Shown here: piece after piece, positions 41,448 to 50,178 of the stretch
Position numbering within the stretch: the stretch's first letter is position 1
How the letters are laid out: each line of letters starts with the position of its first letter
Source: Stagnihabitans sp039932095
GTDB taxonomy: Bacteria; Pseudomonadota; Alphaproteobacteria; Rhodobacterales; Rhodobacteraceae
Length of the DNA: 64,000 bases
NCBI GenBank assembly: GCA_039932095.1
Contig: JBDTQR010000001.1
Span: forward strand, 1-64,000
Direction of reading: 5' to 3'
Position numbers and translations under genes: made by a program
Notes under the pieces: generated by a model
What the model was told of the DNA's origin: nothing
Database searches by the model: none
Seen by the model: only the letters and a program-made list of their open reading frames with translations

Positions 41448-42365
41448 TTACGCCGCCAGGTTTGGCGCCCGTACCAGCCGGGCCACCGTATGGATGCCGA
41501 TGGAATCGTAATCCGCCATGAACTGGCTGGTCGCCATCCGCGTCAGCCAGTAGTCAAGCTTCAGCGGCAGCGACTGCATCAACTGACGCGGCGCCAGAGC
41601 CCGGGCAACCGGCCGTGTCGTCATCAGATCGGCAAATTCCTGCGTCGAAAGCGCGCCCTTGCCGATCACCAGTACCTCATAGCGCTGAAAAGCCTGATTG
41701 ACGGCGAACAGCCCCAGATCGGGAAACCGAACCATGATCCGCTCGATCGACCGCAGGTCTAGCCCGCACGCAACCGCGTCGCCAAATCCGCCGGCCTCGC
41801 AGCCCAACAGCCGCAGATAGTCCTTAACAGCGGTAAAATTGGCCTGGTCCAATTCGGTCTCGGCAAACAGATCATACTGCGCGGCCTGATGTTCGGACAA
41901 CGAGGCAAATACGCCCGGCAACTGCCGCAACGCCGACCACAGCCACTCGGCCCGGGCCAGCGACAGCGCCGGCACAACCAGACCTTGCGGCCCGCCAAAG
42001 GACTGCACGGTCAACTGCTCCAGCCCCATCATCTTTTGCAGGGTGGCAATCAGCTTGGGGGCGTATTTGGCCTTGGCCAGCCGGACCGACACGTCACAAT
42101 ACTCATCCGGCGGCATCGCATCGACCGGCTGGATCGCAACCCGCAGGCCAAGGGCGGCCAACAGCGGCAGAGCCTCACGCGCCTGCGACGTAGCCAGACG
42201 CGGGATCAACAGGCCGTAGCCCTGTTCCAGCACGTTCTCGGCGTACTGCAGATCCAGACCAAATCTTTCCGCCAGCATGGCCGCCGCCAGTCCGGCATTT
42301 CCGGATGCAGCGAGCAGGGAAAGCTGAACGTCTTCCTCAACCAGTTGCGACAGTGCCATGTCCAT
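41448..42365 (-). CDS. Unknown protein at the edge of the flagellar cluster
   Basis: 305 aa, no signal peptide or membrane helix, mostly helical by eye with a short beta-like stretch (REALPLLAALGLRVAIQPVD). It begins with a Leu/Ala-rich helical region (VQLSLLAASGNAGLAAAMLAERFG) and ends with a helical segment containing MATSQFMADYDSIGIHTVARLV. It lies 79 bp upstream of motB in the same direction, so it could be co-transcribed. I do not recognise the family; an adaptor or regulator of motility is conceivable only from context. Confidence 0.65.
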   Translation of the reverse strand: MDMALSQLVEEDVQLSLLAASGNAGLAAAMLAERFGLDLQYAENVLEQGYGLLIPRLATSQAREALPLLAALGLRVAIQPVDAMPPDEYCDVSVRLAKAKYAPKLIATLQKMMGLEQLTVQSFGGPQGLVVPALSLARAEWLWSALRQLPGVFASLSEHQAAQYDLFAETELDQANFTAVKDYLRLLGCEAGGFGDAVACGLDLRSIERIMVRFPDLGLFAVNQAFQRYEVLVIGKGALSTQEFADLMTTRPVARALAPRQLMQSLPLKLDYWLTRMATSQFMADYDSIGIHTVARLVRAPNLAA

Positions 42366-42544
42366 ACCCTCTGTTGATCTGGCCCTGAACTACGAGCCTA
42401 TTATTATGATCGTATCGTGACGAATCTGGTCTTTTTTGCAGCGTGAAGCCAATATAGGTGCCGATTTCGTGATTCCAGAGGGGAATAAAAAACATTTTGA
42501 ACACTTGAATTGCGTGTCGGACGGACAGGCCCCCTTAAATCCGC

Positions 42545-42859
42545 TCAGGGCTTGGGCACATGCAAAATGATTCCATCCAGCGCCGCAGACATCGCCAACT
42601 GGCACGACAGACGGGAGGTTGCCGTCCGCTCTGCCTCGGTTTCATCCAGCATGCCATCCTCGAACTTGCTAGGCCCGCCCGCCGCTGCGGTCCAATCCGG
42701 GTCCACGACGACATGGCAGGTGGCGCAGATCATGGACCCGCCGCATTCACCGATCACATAGGGTACATTGTTGGACACCGCCGCCTCCATCAGGGTGCGA
42801 CCGGGTTTGACCTCGGCTGTGATCTGCTTGCCGTCCGGCAATATCCAGGTGGCTTTCAT
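42545..42859 (-). CDS. 2Fe-2S ferredoxin, adrenodoxin/putidaredoxin type
   Basis: 104-aa electron carrier. Cys39, Cys45 and Cys48 (GECGGSMICATC) plus Cys86 (RLSCQL) give the C-x5-C-x2-C...C pattern of vertebrate/bacterial-type ferredoxins. ATG 42859 (MKATWILPDG) was chosen; an upstream ATG at 42883 is possible. It lies 75 bp downstream of the demethylase-like flavoprotein in the same direction, so it may serve a Rieske or P450 oxygenase elsewhere or belong to the same demethylation pathway. Confidence 0.9.
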   Translation of the reverse strand: MKATWILPDGKQITAEVKPGRTLMEAAVSNNVPYVIGECGGSMICATCHVVVDPDWTAAAGGPSKFEDGMLDETEAERTATSRLSCQLAMSAALDGIILHVPKP

Positions 42860-42934
42860 CGTCGTGATCCCTTGCTGTTCCATGCTCGGGCAACTTGTGC
42901 CACAGCCCGGCACTGCCGCCGCTTCACAAGCCCG

Positions 42935-44968
42935 TCAGATCACGGAAACGAGACGAAGCGCATCATAGATTGCCGCGTGGATGTTGCGCGCCTCGACCGC
43001 GTCGCCAATGCGGAACAGCTGGAACCCCTTGGGTCCGCCGGTCCGGCTCTGCGGCTGCATGGCGATCATCGCGTCATAATCCACCGCGCCAAGGTTCACC
43101 GATTGCGGCCTCAGGTCGAAATAGATGTCCGCCAGCGGCTGGGTGCCATGGTTCACCACGACCTGATCATAAAGCGCGGTCTTGCCGATCTTCATGTAAT
43201 CGGAATCTACCGTCGCCTTGATCTGATTGCCCTGCCTTTCGACCCTGCTCAGCCGGTAGGTCACGGTAAATATCACATCCTTGTCCTGCAACGCCCGCAT
43301 ATAGGGCACCAGATTCATCGCCATGACATCCGGCGCAAAGGTCCGGTCCGGCGTCATGATCTCCACCTTGGCTCCGGCCTCGGCCAAGAGTTGCGCCACC
43401 TGCAACGCCACGTGGTCGCCTGCATCGTCAAACAACAAGACGTTGCTGCCGGGTTTCGCATCGCCTGACAGAATGTCCCAGGCCGAAATGGTCAGCTCAT
43501 TGCCAGACGCCAGAATATCCTTCTGCGGCATCCCGCCCGTTGCAACAATCACCACATCCGGCTGCTCTGCCAGCACCTCCGCCGCCTCGGCCCAGGTGTT
43601 GAATCGAAACTCCACGCCCAAAGCCGCGCATTGCGCCATCCGCCAGTCGACAATGCCGATCAATTCCGCCCGTCGCTTGGTCTGCACGCAGAGCCGTATC
43701 TGCCCACCGGCCTGCGCTGCCGCCTCGAACACCAACACTTTATGGCCACGCTCCGCCGCCACCCGCGCCGCCTCCAGCCCCGCCGGACCCGCGCCCACCA
43801 CCACCACCCGCTTGGCGCTGCTGGCGGGCTGGACCGCGTGTGGCATCGTCTCCTCCCGCCCGGTCGAGGGGTTGTGGATGCACAGCGCCATCCCCCCCTG
43901 ATAGATCCGGTCCAGACAATAGGTTGCGCCGACACAGGGTCGAATATCCTGCTCGCGCCCCTCCACGATCTTCTGCACGATATGCGGGTCGGCCATATGG
44001 GCCCGGGTCATGCCGACCATGTCCAACTGCCCCGACGCCACCGCATAACGCGCCGTCGCGACATCGGGAATCCGTGATGCGTGAAAGGTCGGCAACCCGA
44101 CCTCTGCCCGCACCCGACCGGCAAAATCCAGATGCGGCGCCGATTTCATGCCGTGGATCGGGATCACATCGGTCATGGCGGCATCGGTGTGGATGCGGCC
44201 ACGGATCACGTTCAGGAAATCGACCAGCCCCGAATCGCGGAACATCTTGCCAATCGCAATGCCCTCGTCAGCATCAATCCCGCCCTGTTCCACTTCATCC
44301 GCCGTATAGCGCATGCCCAGCAGGAAGGTCTCACCCACCCGCTTGCGACAGGCGGCCAGCACGTCCAGCGCAAACCGCGCCCGGTTCTCAAGGGACCCGC
44401 CATACGGCGCCGGCAGAGCGTTGGTGAACGGCGACATGAACTGATCGAGCAGATGGCCGTAACACTCGAATTCGACCCCATCCAGGCCCGCCGCCTTCAT
44501 CCGTTCCGCCGCATCGGCGAAATCCGTGATGATCCGGTCGATGTCCCAATCTTCAACCACCTTCGGAAACGCCCGGTGGCTCGGCTCCCGCGCTGGCCCG
44601 GCCGAGACCACCGGCAGCCAATCACCCTTGTCCCACCGCGTCCGTCGGCCAAGATGCGTCAGCTGGATCATCACTGCCGCCCCAGCCTCATGGCAATCAT
44701 CCGCCAGCCGCTTCATCCACGGCACCACCTCATCGCGGAAGGCCAGCACGTTGTTGAACACCGGTGGCGAATCCTTCGACACCGCCGCCGACCCCGCCGT
44801 CATGGTCAACGCGACCCCCGCCTTCGCCCGCTCCAGATGATAAAGCCGGTACCGGTCCTTCGGCATACCATCCTCGGGATAGGCCGGTTCGTGACTGGTC
44901 GTCATGATCCGGTTGCGCAGCGTCAGGTGCTTCAATTGATAGGGTTGCAACAGCGGATCAGTTGACAT
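42935..44968 (-). CDS. FMN/FAD two-domain oxidoreductase resembling N-methylproline/dimethylglycine demethylase
   Basis: 677 aa. The N-terminal old-yellow-enzyme TIM barrel (PYQLKHLTLRNRIMTTSHEP, GLDGVEFECYGHLLDQFMSP) is followed by an iron-sulfur segment (CVGATYC...CIHNP) and an FAD/NAD Rossmann domain (VVVGAGPAGLEAARVAAERG). The TSHEPAY...DGMP start and CVGATYCLDR recall StcD/HpbC/DgcA demethylases of stachydrine or dimethylglycine catabolism. Only three cysteines are evident where trimethylamine-dehydrogenase relatives have four. GGAGG precedes the ATG at 44968. Substrate is inference. Confidence 0.8.
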   Translation of the reverse strand: MSTDPLLQPYQLKHLTLRNRIMTTSHEPAYPEDGMPKDRYRLYHLERAKAGVALTMTAGSAAVSKDSPPVFNNVLAFRDEVVPWMKRLADDCHEAGAAVMIQLTHLGRRTRWDKGDWLPVVSAGPAREPSHRAFPKVVEDWDIDRIITDFADAAERMKAAGLDGVEFECYGHLLDQFMSPFTNALPAPYGGSLENRARFALDVLAACRKRVGETFLLGMRYTADEVEQGGIDADEGIAIGKMFRDSGLVDFLNVIRGRIHTDAAMTDVIPIHGMKSAPHLDFAGRVRAEVGLPTFHASRIPDVATARYAVASGQLDMVGMTRAHMADPHIVQKIVEGREQDIRPCVGATYCLDRIYQGGMALCIHNPSTGREETMPHAVQPASSAKRVVVVGAGPAGLEAARVAAERGHKVLVFEAAAQAGGQIRLCVQTKRRAELIGIVDWRMAQCAALGVEFRFNTWAEAAEVLAEQPDVVIVATGGMPQKDILASGNELTISAWDILSGDAKPGSNVLLFDDAGDHVALQVAQLLAEAGAKVEIMTPDRTFAPDVMAMNLVPYMRALQDKDVIFTVTYRLSRVERQGNQIKATVDSDYMKIGKTALYDQVVVNHGTQPLADIYFDLRPQSVNLGAVDYDAMIAMQPQSRTGGPKGFQLFRIGDAVEARNIHAAIYDALRLVSVI

Positions 44969-45049
44969 CACGGCCTCCATTTCCCGCAAGCCTAAATTAG
45001 CCTTCAGGTCGCGGTGCGGCAGAATGCGACGCCCAGGCGTCGTTTTGCC

Positions 45050-45463
45050 CTAGGTCAGCCGCGTCAAAAGCGCCAAAAGCTGTTCTTGCTCAGCAGGTTC
45101 CAGCGGCTCCAGCGTTCGCTGCGACACCGTCATGGCAGTTGCCTTGGTGGTGTCGAACAGCCCCTGACCCGCCGCCGTCAGGCTGACCGTCAGCCGGCGG
45201 CGATCCTCAGGATCCGGCGTGGTCGCAACCAGCCCTTCGCGCACCAGCCGGTCCACCACACCCTTGATCGTCGCGGCATCCATCGCGGTTTCCCGGCCCA
45301 GCAGGTTCTGACTGAGCGGCCCCAGATCGGCCAGCCGCGCCAGCACGGCAAATTGCGTCGTGGTCACCGCCGGGATCGCCTCGGAGAACAACGCCAAATG
45401 GCGCTGGGTCACCCGGCGCAGCACATAGCCAATCTGATCGTCCAGCACATATTCTTGGGTCAT
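45050..45463 (-). CDS. MarR-family transcriptional regulator
   Basis: 137-aa winged-helix repressor. TTTQFAVLARLADLGPLSQNLLGRETAMDAATIKGVVDRLVREGLV is the DNA-binding helix-turn-helix, and the wing has DPEDRRRLTVSLTAAG (MarR signature DxRDxR-type). It lies 80 bp upstream of the demethylase-like gene in the same direction and probably controls it and the ferredoxin; the ligand is unknown. Confidence 0.9.
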   Translation of the reverse strand: MTQEYVLDDQIGYVLRRVTQRHLALFSEAIPAVTTTQFAVLARLADLGPLSQNLLGRETAMDAATIKGVVDRLVREGLVATTPDPEDRRRLTVSLTAAGQGLFDTTKATAMTVSQRTLEPLEPAEQEQLLALLTRLT

Positions 45464-45487
45464 CGGTCTTGGATAACCGCAGCAACG

Positions 45488-45515
45488 CCGGGCTGCAAGA
45501 TTGTTGCCAGCCCGG
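45488..45515 (-). terminator. Stem-loop after the hexosaminidase gene
   Basis: CCGGGCTG (45488-45495) pairs perfectly with CAGCCCGG (45508-45515) around a 12-nt loop, just 5 bp past the hexosaminidase stop. No U-tract follows, so termination is plausible but not proven. Confidence 0.5.
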
Positions 45516-45520
45516 TTCCG

Positions 45521-47353
45521 TCAGGCACTGCGATTGCGCTGCCAGCCCATCCGGTCGAACACGGCCGCATAGCTTTGCGCCAGCCCGCGCAGCCCCACGC
45601 CATCCAGACTGTCCTTCCGGTCCCAGGCCTTGTTCGCCAGCCCAAGGATGCGCGGCACCAGCATCGGCTCCATTTCCGCGTCCCGCGTGGTGAACTCCGA
45701 CCAGAAGCAGCCCTCGACCCCGACAATCCGGTCTGCCACGTCTTCGGCTCCCGCTGGCACCGGCAGCCAGTTCACAACATCCTCCAGCGCCACAATCGCC
45801 GCCCAGGACGCACCCCAGTCATCAGCCGCGCCGCTATGAGCCATGTCGAAATAGACGTTCTGCGCCGGGCACATCACCACATCATGACCTGCCCGCGCCG
45901 CTGCCACCCCGGGCCCCTGCCCAGTCCATGAAAACAGCAGCGCATCATGCCCGATCCCGCCATTCACCCCCTTGGCCGCCTCTTCCCACGCCGCCGGGCG
46001 AATGCCATGCGCCGACAGAAACCCGGCCAACTTCGCCATCATCCAGCCCTGCACATCGTCGCGGGTCTGCAAACCATGGGCCGCTTTCAGGGCCGCCACC
46101 GCGGGCGAGCCGGCCCACGCCTCCGGCGGCAGTTCATCACAGCCCAGATGCAGGATTCCAAGCGGAAACAGGCTCGCCACTTCCAGCGCAAGTGGCTCTA
46201 ACAGGGCCCAGGTCGTAGGCATTGCCGGATTCAAGATGTTTTCGGGATAGCCCTGAATGCTCTGGGTGGGCGCATTGTCCCCCGGATCCCGCATCCCCTG
46301 ATACGCGAGGTTCAAGGCAAAGGCATGGGCCGGCACCTCGATCTCCGGCAGCACCTCGATCTGCAATTCCTGCGCCCGTGCCAGGACCAGCGCTACATCG
46401 GTCCTGGAGTAACTGCCGCCCGACCGAATGCCACCGCCAAACACCCCCGGTACCACCTGGCCCTCTCCGCGCTGCGCCGTGCGCTGCCAGATTTCCGGTG
46501 CGCAGTCGACTTCCAGCCGAAAAGCCTCATCGTCGGAGAAATGCCAGTGGAACCGGTTCAACTTCAACAACGCCATCATGTCCAGCAGCCGCAGGATGGT
46601 TTCGACCGCGTAGAAATGCCGGGCGCAATCCAGATGCTGCCCCCGCCAGCCAAAGCGCGGCGCGTCTTGAAGAATGCCGCAGGGCAGCGCGCCGTCATAG
46701 GTTTCCCGCAAGTTGAGCAAGGTAATTGCGGCACTGAACAGGCCCGAATCGCCCTCTGCGGCAAGGGTGATGCCAGCCGTACCAATCTCCAGACGATAGC
46801 CGCCGACCGGTAGTGCAAGGTCATTGACGATGTCCAAGACCGCACCCTGTGGCCCCAGTATCGGTGCAAAGTTCAGCCGCCCGGCCAAAGCCGCAACCGG
46901 CGCCAGACGCGGGTCACCCGACACAAACCCGGCCGCCTTCAACACACCCCCGCTCGGCAGCCAGTCCGTCGGTTGCGGCACAATCTTCAACCCGCCAAAG
47001 TCCGGCGCGGTCATCGGCGGCGATCCCAGAAACCGCACCCCGGCCTCCAGCACTGGCAAGGCCACCGTGCCGCCCCTGGTCCGCAAATAGGCACCCAGCG
47101 GCAACCACGCCCGGTTCTGCGGAACAAACGCTTCGACATGGGTCAAGATCACCGTCACCCGACCGCCCGCTGCAATGTCGGGCAATGCCACTTCGGCATA
47201 TCCGCCCACGGACTTCACCAGTGTCCCGCCGGCGACGACTCTGATCGGCACAAACAGCGAGCTGCAAAATACCGGGGCCGCAAGCGCCGTGTCAGAGCCG
47301 ATTTCACAGTGGATCTCCAGACCGACGATCCGCGCCGCAAAACTCAGTTTCAT
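45521..47353 (-). CDS. Beta-N-acetylhexosaminidase, GH20 family, apparently cytoplasmic
   Basis: 610 aa glycosidase expected to split GlcNAc from chitobiose or chitooligosaccharides. The catalytic Asp-Glu pair is at about 406-407 (HLGCDELPPEAW; the usual Gly before Asp is Cys). KLNRFHWHFSDDEAFRLE and EVLPEIEVPAHA are GH20 barrel motifs, and a GH20 N-terminal beta domain precedes them. No signal peptide is visible at the start. ATGA overlap with the regulator gene upstream links it to the amino-sugar locus. Confidence 0.9.
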   Translation of the reverse strand: MKLSFAARIVGLEIHCEIGSDTALAAPVFCSSLFVPIRVVAGGTLVKSVGGYAEVALPDIAAGGRVTVILTHVEAFVPQNRAWLPLGAYLRTRGGTVALPVLEAGVRFLGSPPMTAPDFGGLKIVPQPTDWLPSGGVLKAAGFVSGDPRLAPVAALAGRLNFAPILGPQGAVLDIVNDLALPVGGYRLEIGTAGITLAAEGDSGLFSAAITLLNLRETYDGALPCGILQDAPRFGWRGQHLDCARHFYAVETILRLLDMMALLKLNRFHWHFSDDEAFRLEVDCAPEIWQRTAQRGEGQVVPGVFGGGIRSGGSYSRTDVALVLARAQELQIEVLPEIEVPAHAFALNLAYQGMRDPGDNAPTQSIQGYPENILNPAMPTTWALLEPLALEVASLFPLGILHLGCDELPPEAWAGSPAVAALKAAHGLQTRDDVQGWMMAKLAGFLSAHGIRPAAWEEAAKGVNGGIGHDALLFSWTGQGPGVAAARAGHDVVMCPAQNVYFDMAHSGAADDWGASWAAIVALEDVVNWLPVPAGAEDVADRIVGVEGCFWSEFTTRDAEMEPMLVPRILGLANKAWDRKDSLDGVGLRGLAQSYAAVFDRMGWQRNRSA

Positions 47354-48132
47354 GGTTTGGGTTCCAGCCGCAGTTCGGCAACAAAGTCATAGATGTCAGA
47401 CCGGTATAGGCCCCGGGTAAATTCGATCGGCCGTCCGGTCGGCAGATAGGCGGTCCGGTCGATCCGCAGCACCGCCGCGCCGTCCGGCAGGTGCAGCAAC
47501 GCCGCATCATTCGCCGCCAGGTTCACCGCCGTGATTCGCTGCACAGCGCGGGTCGGCGCGTTGCCCTTGGCCCGCAGTACGTCATAGAGCGAGGTTTCCA
47601 CCCGCTCGGGGTCAGGCAGAATGTCCTGCGGCAGCGATGACCATTCCAGCGCCATTGGCAGCCCATCGGCACTGCGCAGCCGTTCGACCCGTGCCACCCG
47701 GTCCGCCCCGGCCAGCCCCAGTGCCATCTGCTCATCCGGGCTGGGCAGAAACAACCCGCGTCGCAGGATCTGACTGCTCGACGTTTTCCCCCTCTGCCGC
47801 ATGTATTCGGTGAACGACAACAGCGCCGACAGCGAATGTTCCAGTTTCGGCGGATGCGGCCGCACAAAGGTGCCCGCCCCGCGCCGCTGCTCCAGCACGC
47901 CCTCTTCCACCAACTGCGCTACAGCCTTGCGCACCGTCACCCGGCTGACGTCGGCCAGCTCGGCCAGCTCACGCTCCGGCGGCAGTTGCGCATCGGTTTC
48001 CAGCACGCCTGAGCTGATCACTGCCGCGATATGGCGGTACAGCTGGCTGTACCGCGGCCCATGTCCGCTGCGATACCAGCGGTCCGGTGCAAAGATTTCG
48101 TCACGCTCTGGCAGGTCCATCGTCGCCATCAT
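47350..48132 (-). CDS. GntR/HutC-family regulator of amino-sugar genes
   Basis: About 260 aa from the ATG at 48132 (a start at 48120 is possible; an upstream one at 48180 is less likely). The N-terminal winged helix has the GntR pattern (YRHIAAVISSGVLETDAQLPPERELAELADVSRVTVRKAVAQLVEEGVL), and the C-terminal UTRA domain has ALEWSSLPQDILPD and RPIEFTRGLYRSDIYDF. NagR/DasR-like proteins of this family sense GlcN-6-P or GlcNAc-6-P. The divergent spacer to the transporter holds repeated ATTGGTATT motifs. Confidence 0.9.
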   Translation of the reverse strand: MMATMDLPERDEIFAPDRWYRSGHGPRYSQLYRHIAAVISSGVLETDAQLPPERELAELADVSRVTVRKAVAQLVEEGVLEQRRGAGTFVRPHPPKLEHSLSALLSFTEYMRQRGKTSSSQILRRGLFLPSPDEQMALGLAGADRVARVERLRSADGLPMALEWSSLPQDILPDPERVETSLYDVLRAKGNAPTRAVQRITAVNLAANDAALLHLPDGAAVLRIDRTAYLPTGRPIEFTRGLYRSDIYDFVAELRLEPKP

Positions 48133-48164
48133 TGGTATTGTTTTTTGTGGCCAAATCAGACCAC
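48131..48164. promoter_or_regulatory. Operator-like elements at the regulator gene start
   Basis: ATTGGTATT (48131-48139), overlapping the candidate regulator start, is followed by the near-palindrome GTGGCC-AAATCA-GACCAC (48147-48164, 5 of 6 pairs). This fits autoregulation by the HutC-type repressor, but the assignment is inferred from repetition only. Confidence 0.4.
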
Positions 48165-48234
48165 TTTTGTCAGAAGGCACTGGATTTGGCCGAAAAACAA
48201 GCGGTAATTTCGGGGTTTAGCAGATTTTTCCAGA

Positions 48235-48276
48235 ATTGGTATTATCTAGGTAGCAAAATTATTTTCCCTTGGTAAC
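48235..48276 (+). promoter_or_regulatory. Candidate promoter and operator of the transporter operon
   Basis: TTGGTA (48236-48241), a 17-bp spacer and TTATTT (48259-48264) form a plausible -35/-10 pair about 70 bp before the first permease. The 9-mer ATTGGTATT (48235-48243) is an exact copy of one 104 bp to the left and overlaps the -35; TTGGTAAC (48269-48276) is a third related element. Confidence 0.45.
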
Positions 48277-48334
48277 ATGAGGTCATAAACAGATTCGGCC
48301 CCATTGCAGGCCGGACACCGCTTCAGGGGGCTGC

Positions 48335-49267
48335 ATGGCCGATATCACTGCCCAGACGGCAACCGCCGTCACCACTGCCAGTCGCAAGGGCCTGACCGAG
48401 GCATGGTTTGCTTGGGCGCTGATCCTCCCGGCCGTCCTTTTCATCGGTGTCATCGTGGCCTGGCCGCTTGTCGAGACCATCCGATTGTCCTTCACCGATG
48501 CCACGCTGACCAAAGCCAACTACATCGGATTGGCCAATTACCAGCAACTCCTGTCCAGCCCCAAGTTCTACGATATCGTCGGCCGCACCTTCTTCTGGAT
48601 GTTCCTTTCGGTCAGCCTCAAGCTGATCATCGGGCTGATCGGCGCCTCGCTTCTCGCGGCCGCCGTTCCCGGCCGGGCGCTGTTCCGCGCGCTGATCATG
48701 CCGCCATGGGTGATCCCGATCGCCATCGGCTGCATCGGCTGGATGTGGCTCTACAACGGCCAGTTCGGCTTTATTTCGGGCATGGCGCAGCGGTTCGGTC
48801 TGCTGGATGGGCCATTCGAATTTCTCGCCTACAAGAATTCGGCCTTCTATTCGGCCATCGTCACTGACGTCTGGGTCGGCACCCCGATGGTCAGCTTGTT
48901 CTTCCTGGCCGCGATGCAGGGCGTAAGCCGCGATCTTTACGAGGCGGCCTGGGTCGACGGCGCCGGGCGCTGGTATCGCTTCCGCCGCATCACCGTTCCG
49001 CAGATCATGCCGACCATTGTGTCCATGGCGCTGCTTTCGGCGATCTGGACCTTCAACTCCTTCGACATCATCTATGTCCTGACCCAGGGCGGTCCGCGTG
49101 GCGGCACGACGACGATGATCATCGACGCCTACAAGACCGCTTTCGGCAACTATAACCTCGGCGAGGGCGCGACCCGCGCGGTGGCCATCGTAGTTCTGCT
49201 GAGCCTGTTTTCGCTGGCCTACCTGCGGATCCTGAACCGCGTGAACAAGCATTACGGGGTGAAATGA
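48335..49267 (+). CDS. Sugar ABC transporter permease (MalF type)
   Basis: 310-aa inner-membrane permease of a CUT1 importer. Six membrane segments are visible, the first at about 25-45 (WFAWALILPAVLFIGVIVAW). The EAA loop reads EAAWVDGAGRWYRFRRITVPQIMP and is where the ATPase docks. SD AGGGGG precedes the ATG. First gene of the operon; the partner permease follows at once, then the binding protein and ATPase. Confidence 0.95.
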   Translation: MADITAQTATAVTTASRKGLTEAWFAWALILPAVLFIGVIVAWPLVETIRLSFTDATLTKANYIGLANYQQLLSSPKFYDIVGRTFFWMFLSVSLKLIIGLIGASLLAAAVPGRALFRALIMPPWVIPIAIGCIGWMWLYNGQFGFISGMAQRFGLLDGPFEFLAYKNSAFYSAIVTDVWVGTPMVSLFFLAAMQGVSRDLYEAAWVDGAGRWYRFRRITVPQIMPTIVSMALLSAIWTFNSFDIIYVLTQGGPRGGTTTMIIDAYKTAFGNYNLGEGATRAVAIVVLLSLFSLAYLRILNRVNKHYGVK

Positions 49268-49268
49268 C

Positions 49269-50114
49269 ATGCTGATGGACCGCTATTCGCTGCTGCAAAA
49301 GGTCGGTATCTACTGCGGCATCGCGCTATTCCTTCTGTTCATCCTCTTGCCCTTTCTGGAGATGTTCCGCACATCTCTGATGCCGCTCTCGCATCTTTTC
49401 CATGCGCCCTACGAAATCTGGAGCGACGAGATGAGCTTCCAGGCCTATCACGACATGTGGGTGAAAGTGCCGCTGCTTGGCCGCTACATTTGGAATTCGA
49501 TCTTCATTGCCGCGATGGTGACAGCAATCTGCATGGTGATCGTGACGCCCGCCGCCTATGCCTATGCAAGGCTGGAGTTTCCCTTCAAGGCCCAATCGCT
49601 GGGTCTGTTCCTGTCTGTCAACATGTTCGCAGGCGCCGTGTTGCTGATCCCGCTTTACCGCCTGCTCAACACGCTGCACCTGTTGAACACCTATTGGGCG
49701 ATGATCGTCCCGGGCATCGCCTTCCTGATCCCCACCGGCATTTGGCTGCTGAAAGGCTATCTGGAAAAAATCCCGAAGGAGTTGGAAGAGGCCGCCTATG
49801 TCGATGGCGCTACCCGGCTTTACACGCTGCGCCGTGTAGTGTTGCCGCTGGCCGTGCCGGGCCTGATCGTGGTCGGCACCTCGGTCTTCATCGGCGCCTA
49901 TGCCCAGCAGTATCTCTTTGCCATCACCTTCAACCAGATCGACGCTCTCTACCCGCTGCCGGCCGGCCTGAACAAATTCATCGGCTACCAGTCGGTCGAG
50001 TGGAACCAGATGATGGCCGCCGCCCTTACCGGGGTGCTACCCGTCATGCTCGTCTTCTTTTTCCTGCAGAAATACCTCGTCGCGGGTCTGACCGCCGGCG
50101 CGGTGAAAGAGTGA
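49269..50114 (+). CDS. Sugar ABC transporter permease (MalG type)
   Basis: 281-aa second permease. It has six membrane helices, starting IYCGIALFLLFILLPFLEM, and the EAA loop EEAAYVDGATRLYTLRRVVLPLAVPG. Starts 1 bp after the first permease stop. Confidence 0.95.
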   Translation: MLMDRYSLLQKVGIYCGIALFLLFILLPFLEMFRTSLMPLSHLFHAPYEIWSDEMSFQAYHDMWVKVPLLGRYIWNSIFIAAMVTAICMVIVTPAAYAYARLEFPFKAQSLGLFLSVNMFAGAVLLIPLYRLLNTLHLLNTYWAMIVPGIAFLIPTGIWLLKGYLEKIPKELEEAAYVDGATRLYTLRRVVLPLAVPGLIVVGTSVFIGAYAQQYLFAITFNQIDALYPLPAGLNKFIGYQSVEWNQMMAAALTGVLPVMLVFFFLQKYLVAGLTAGAVKE

Positions 50115-50178
50115 CCCTAAAACTGCCAATCCACCAACTGCCGAAACGACAACGAAAAACCAACCAAGGGAGTACCCA

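Noticed and set aside
42390..42605. Small ORF in the AT-rich gap downstream of the ferredoxin gene
   Set aside because: It overlaps the ferredoxin C-terminus in another frame and has no supporting features.
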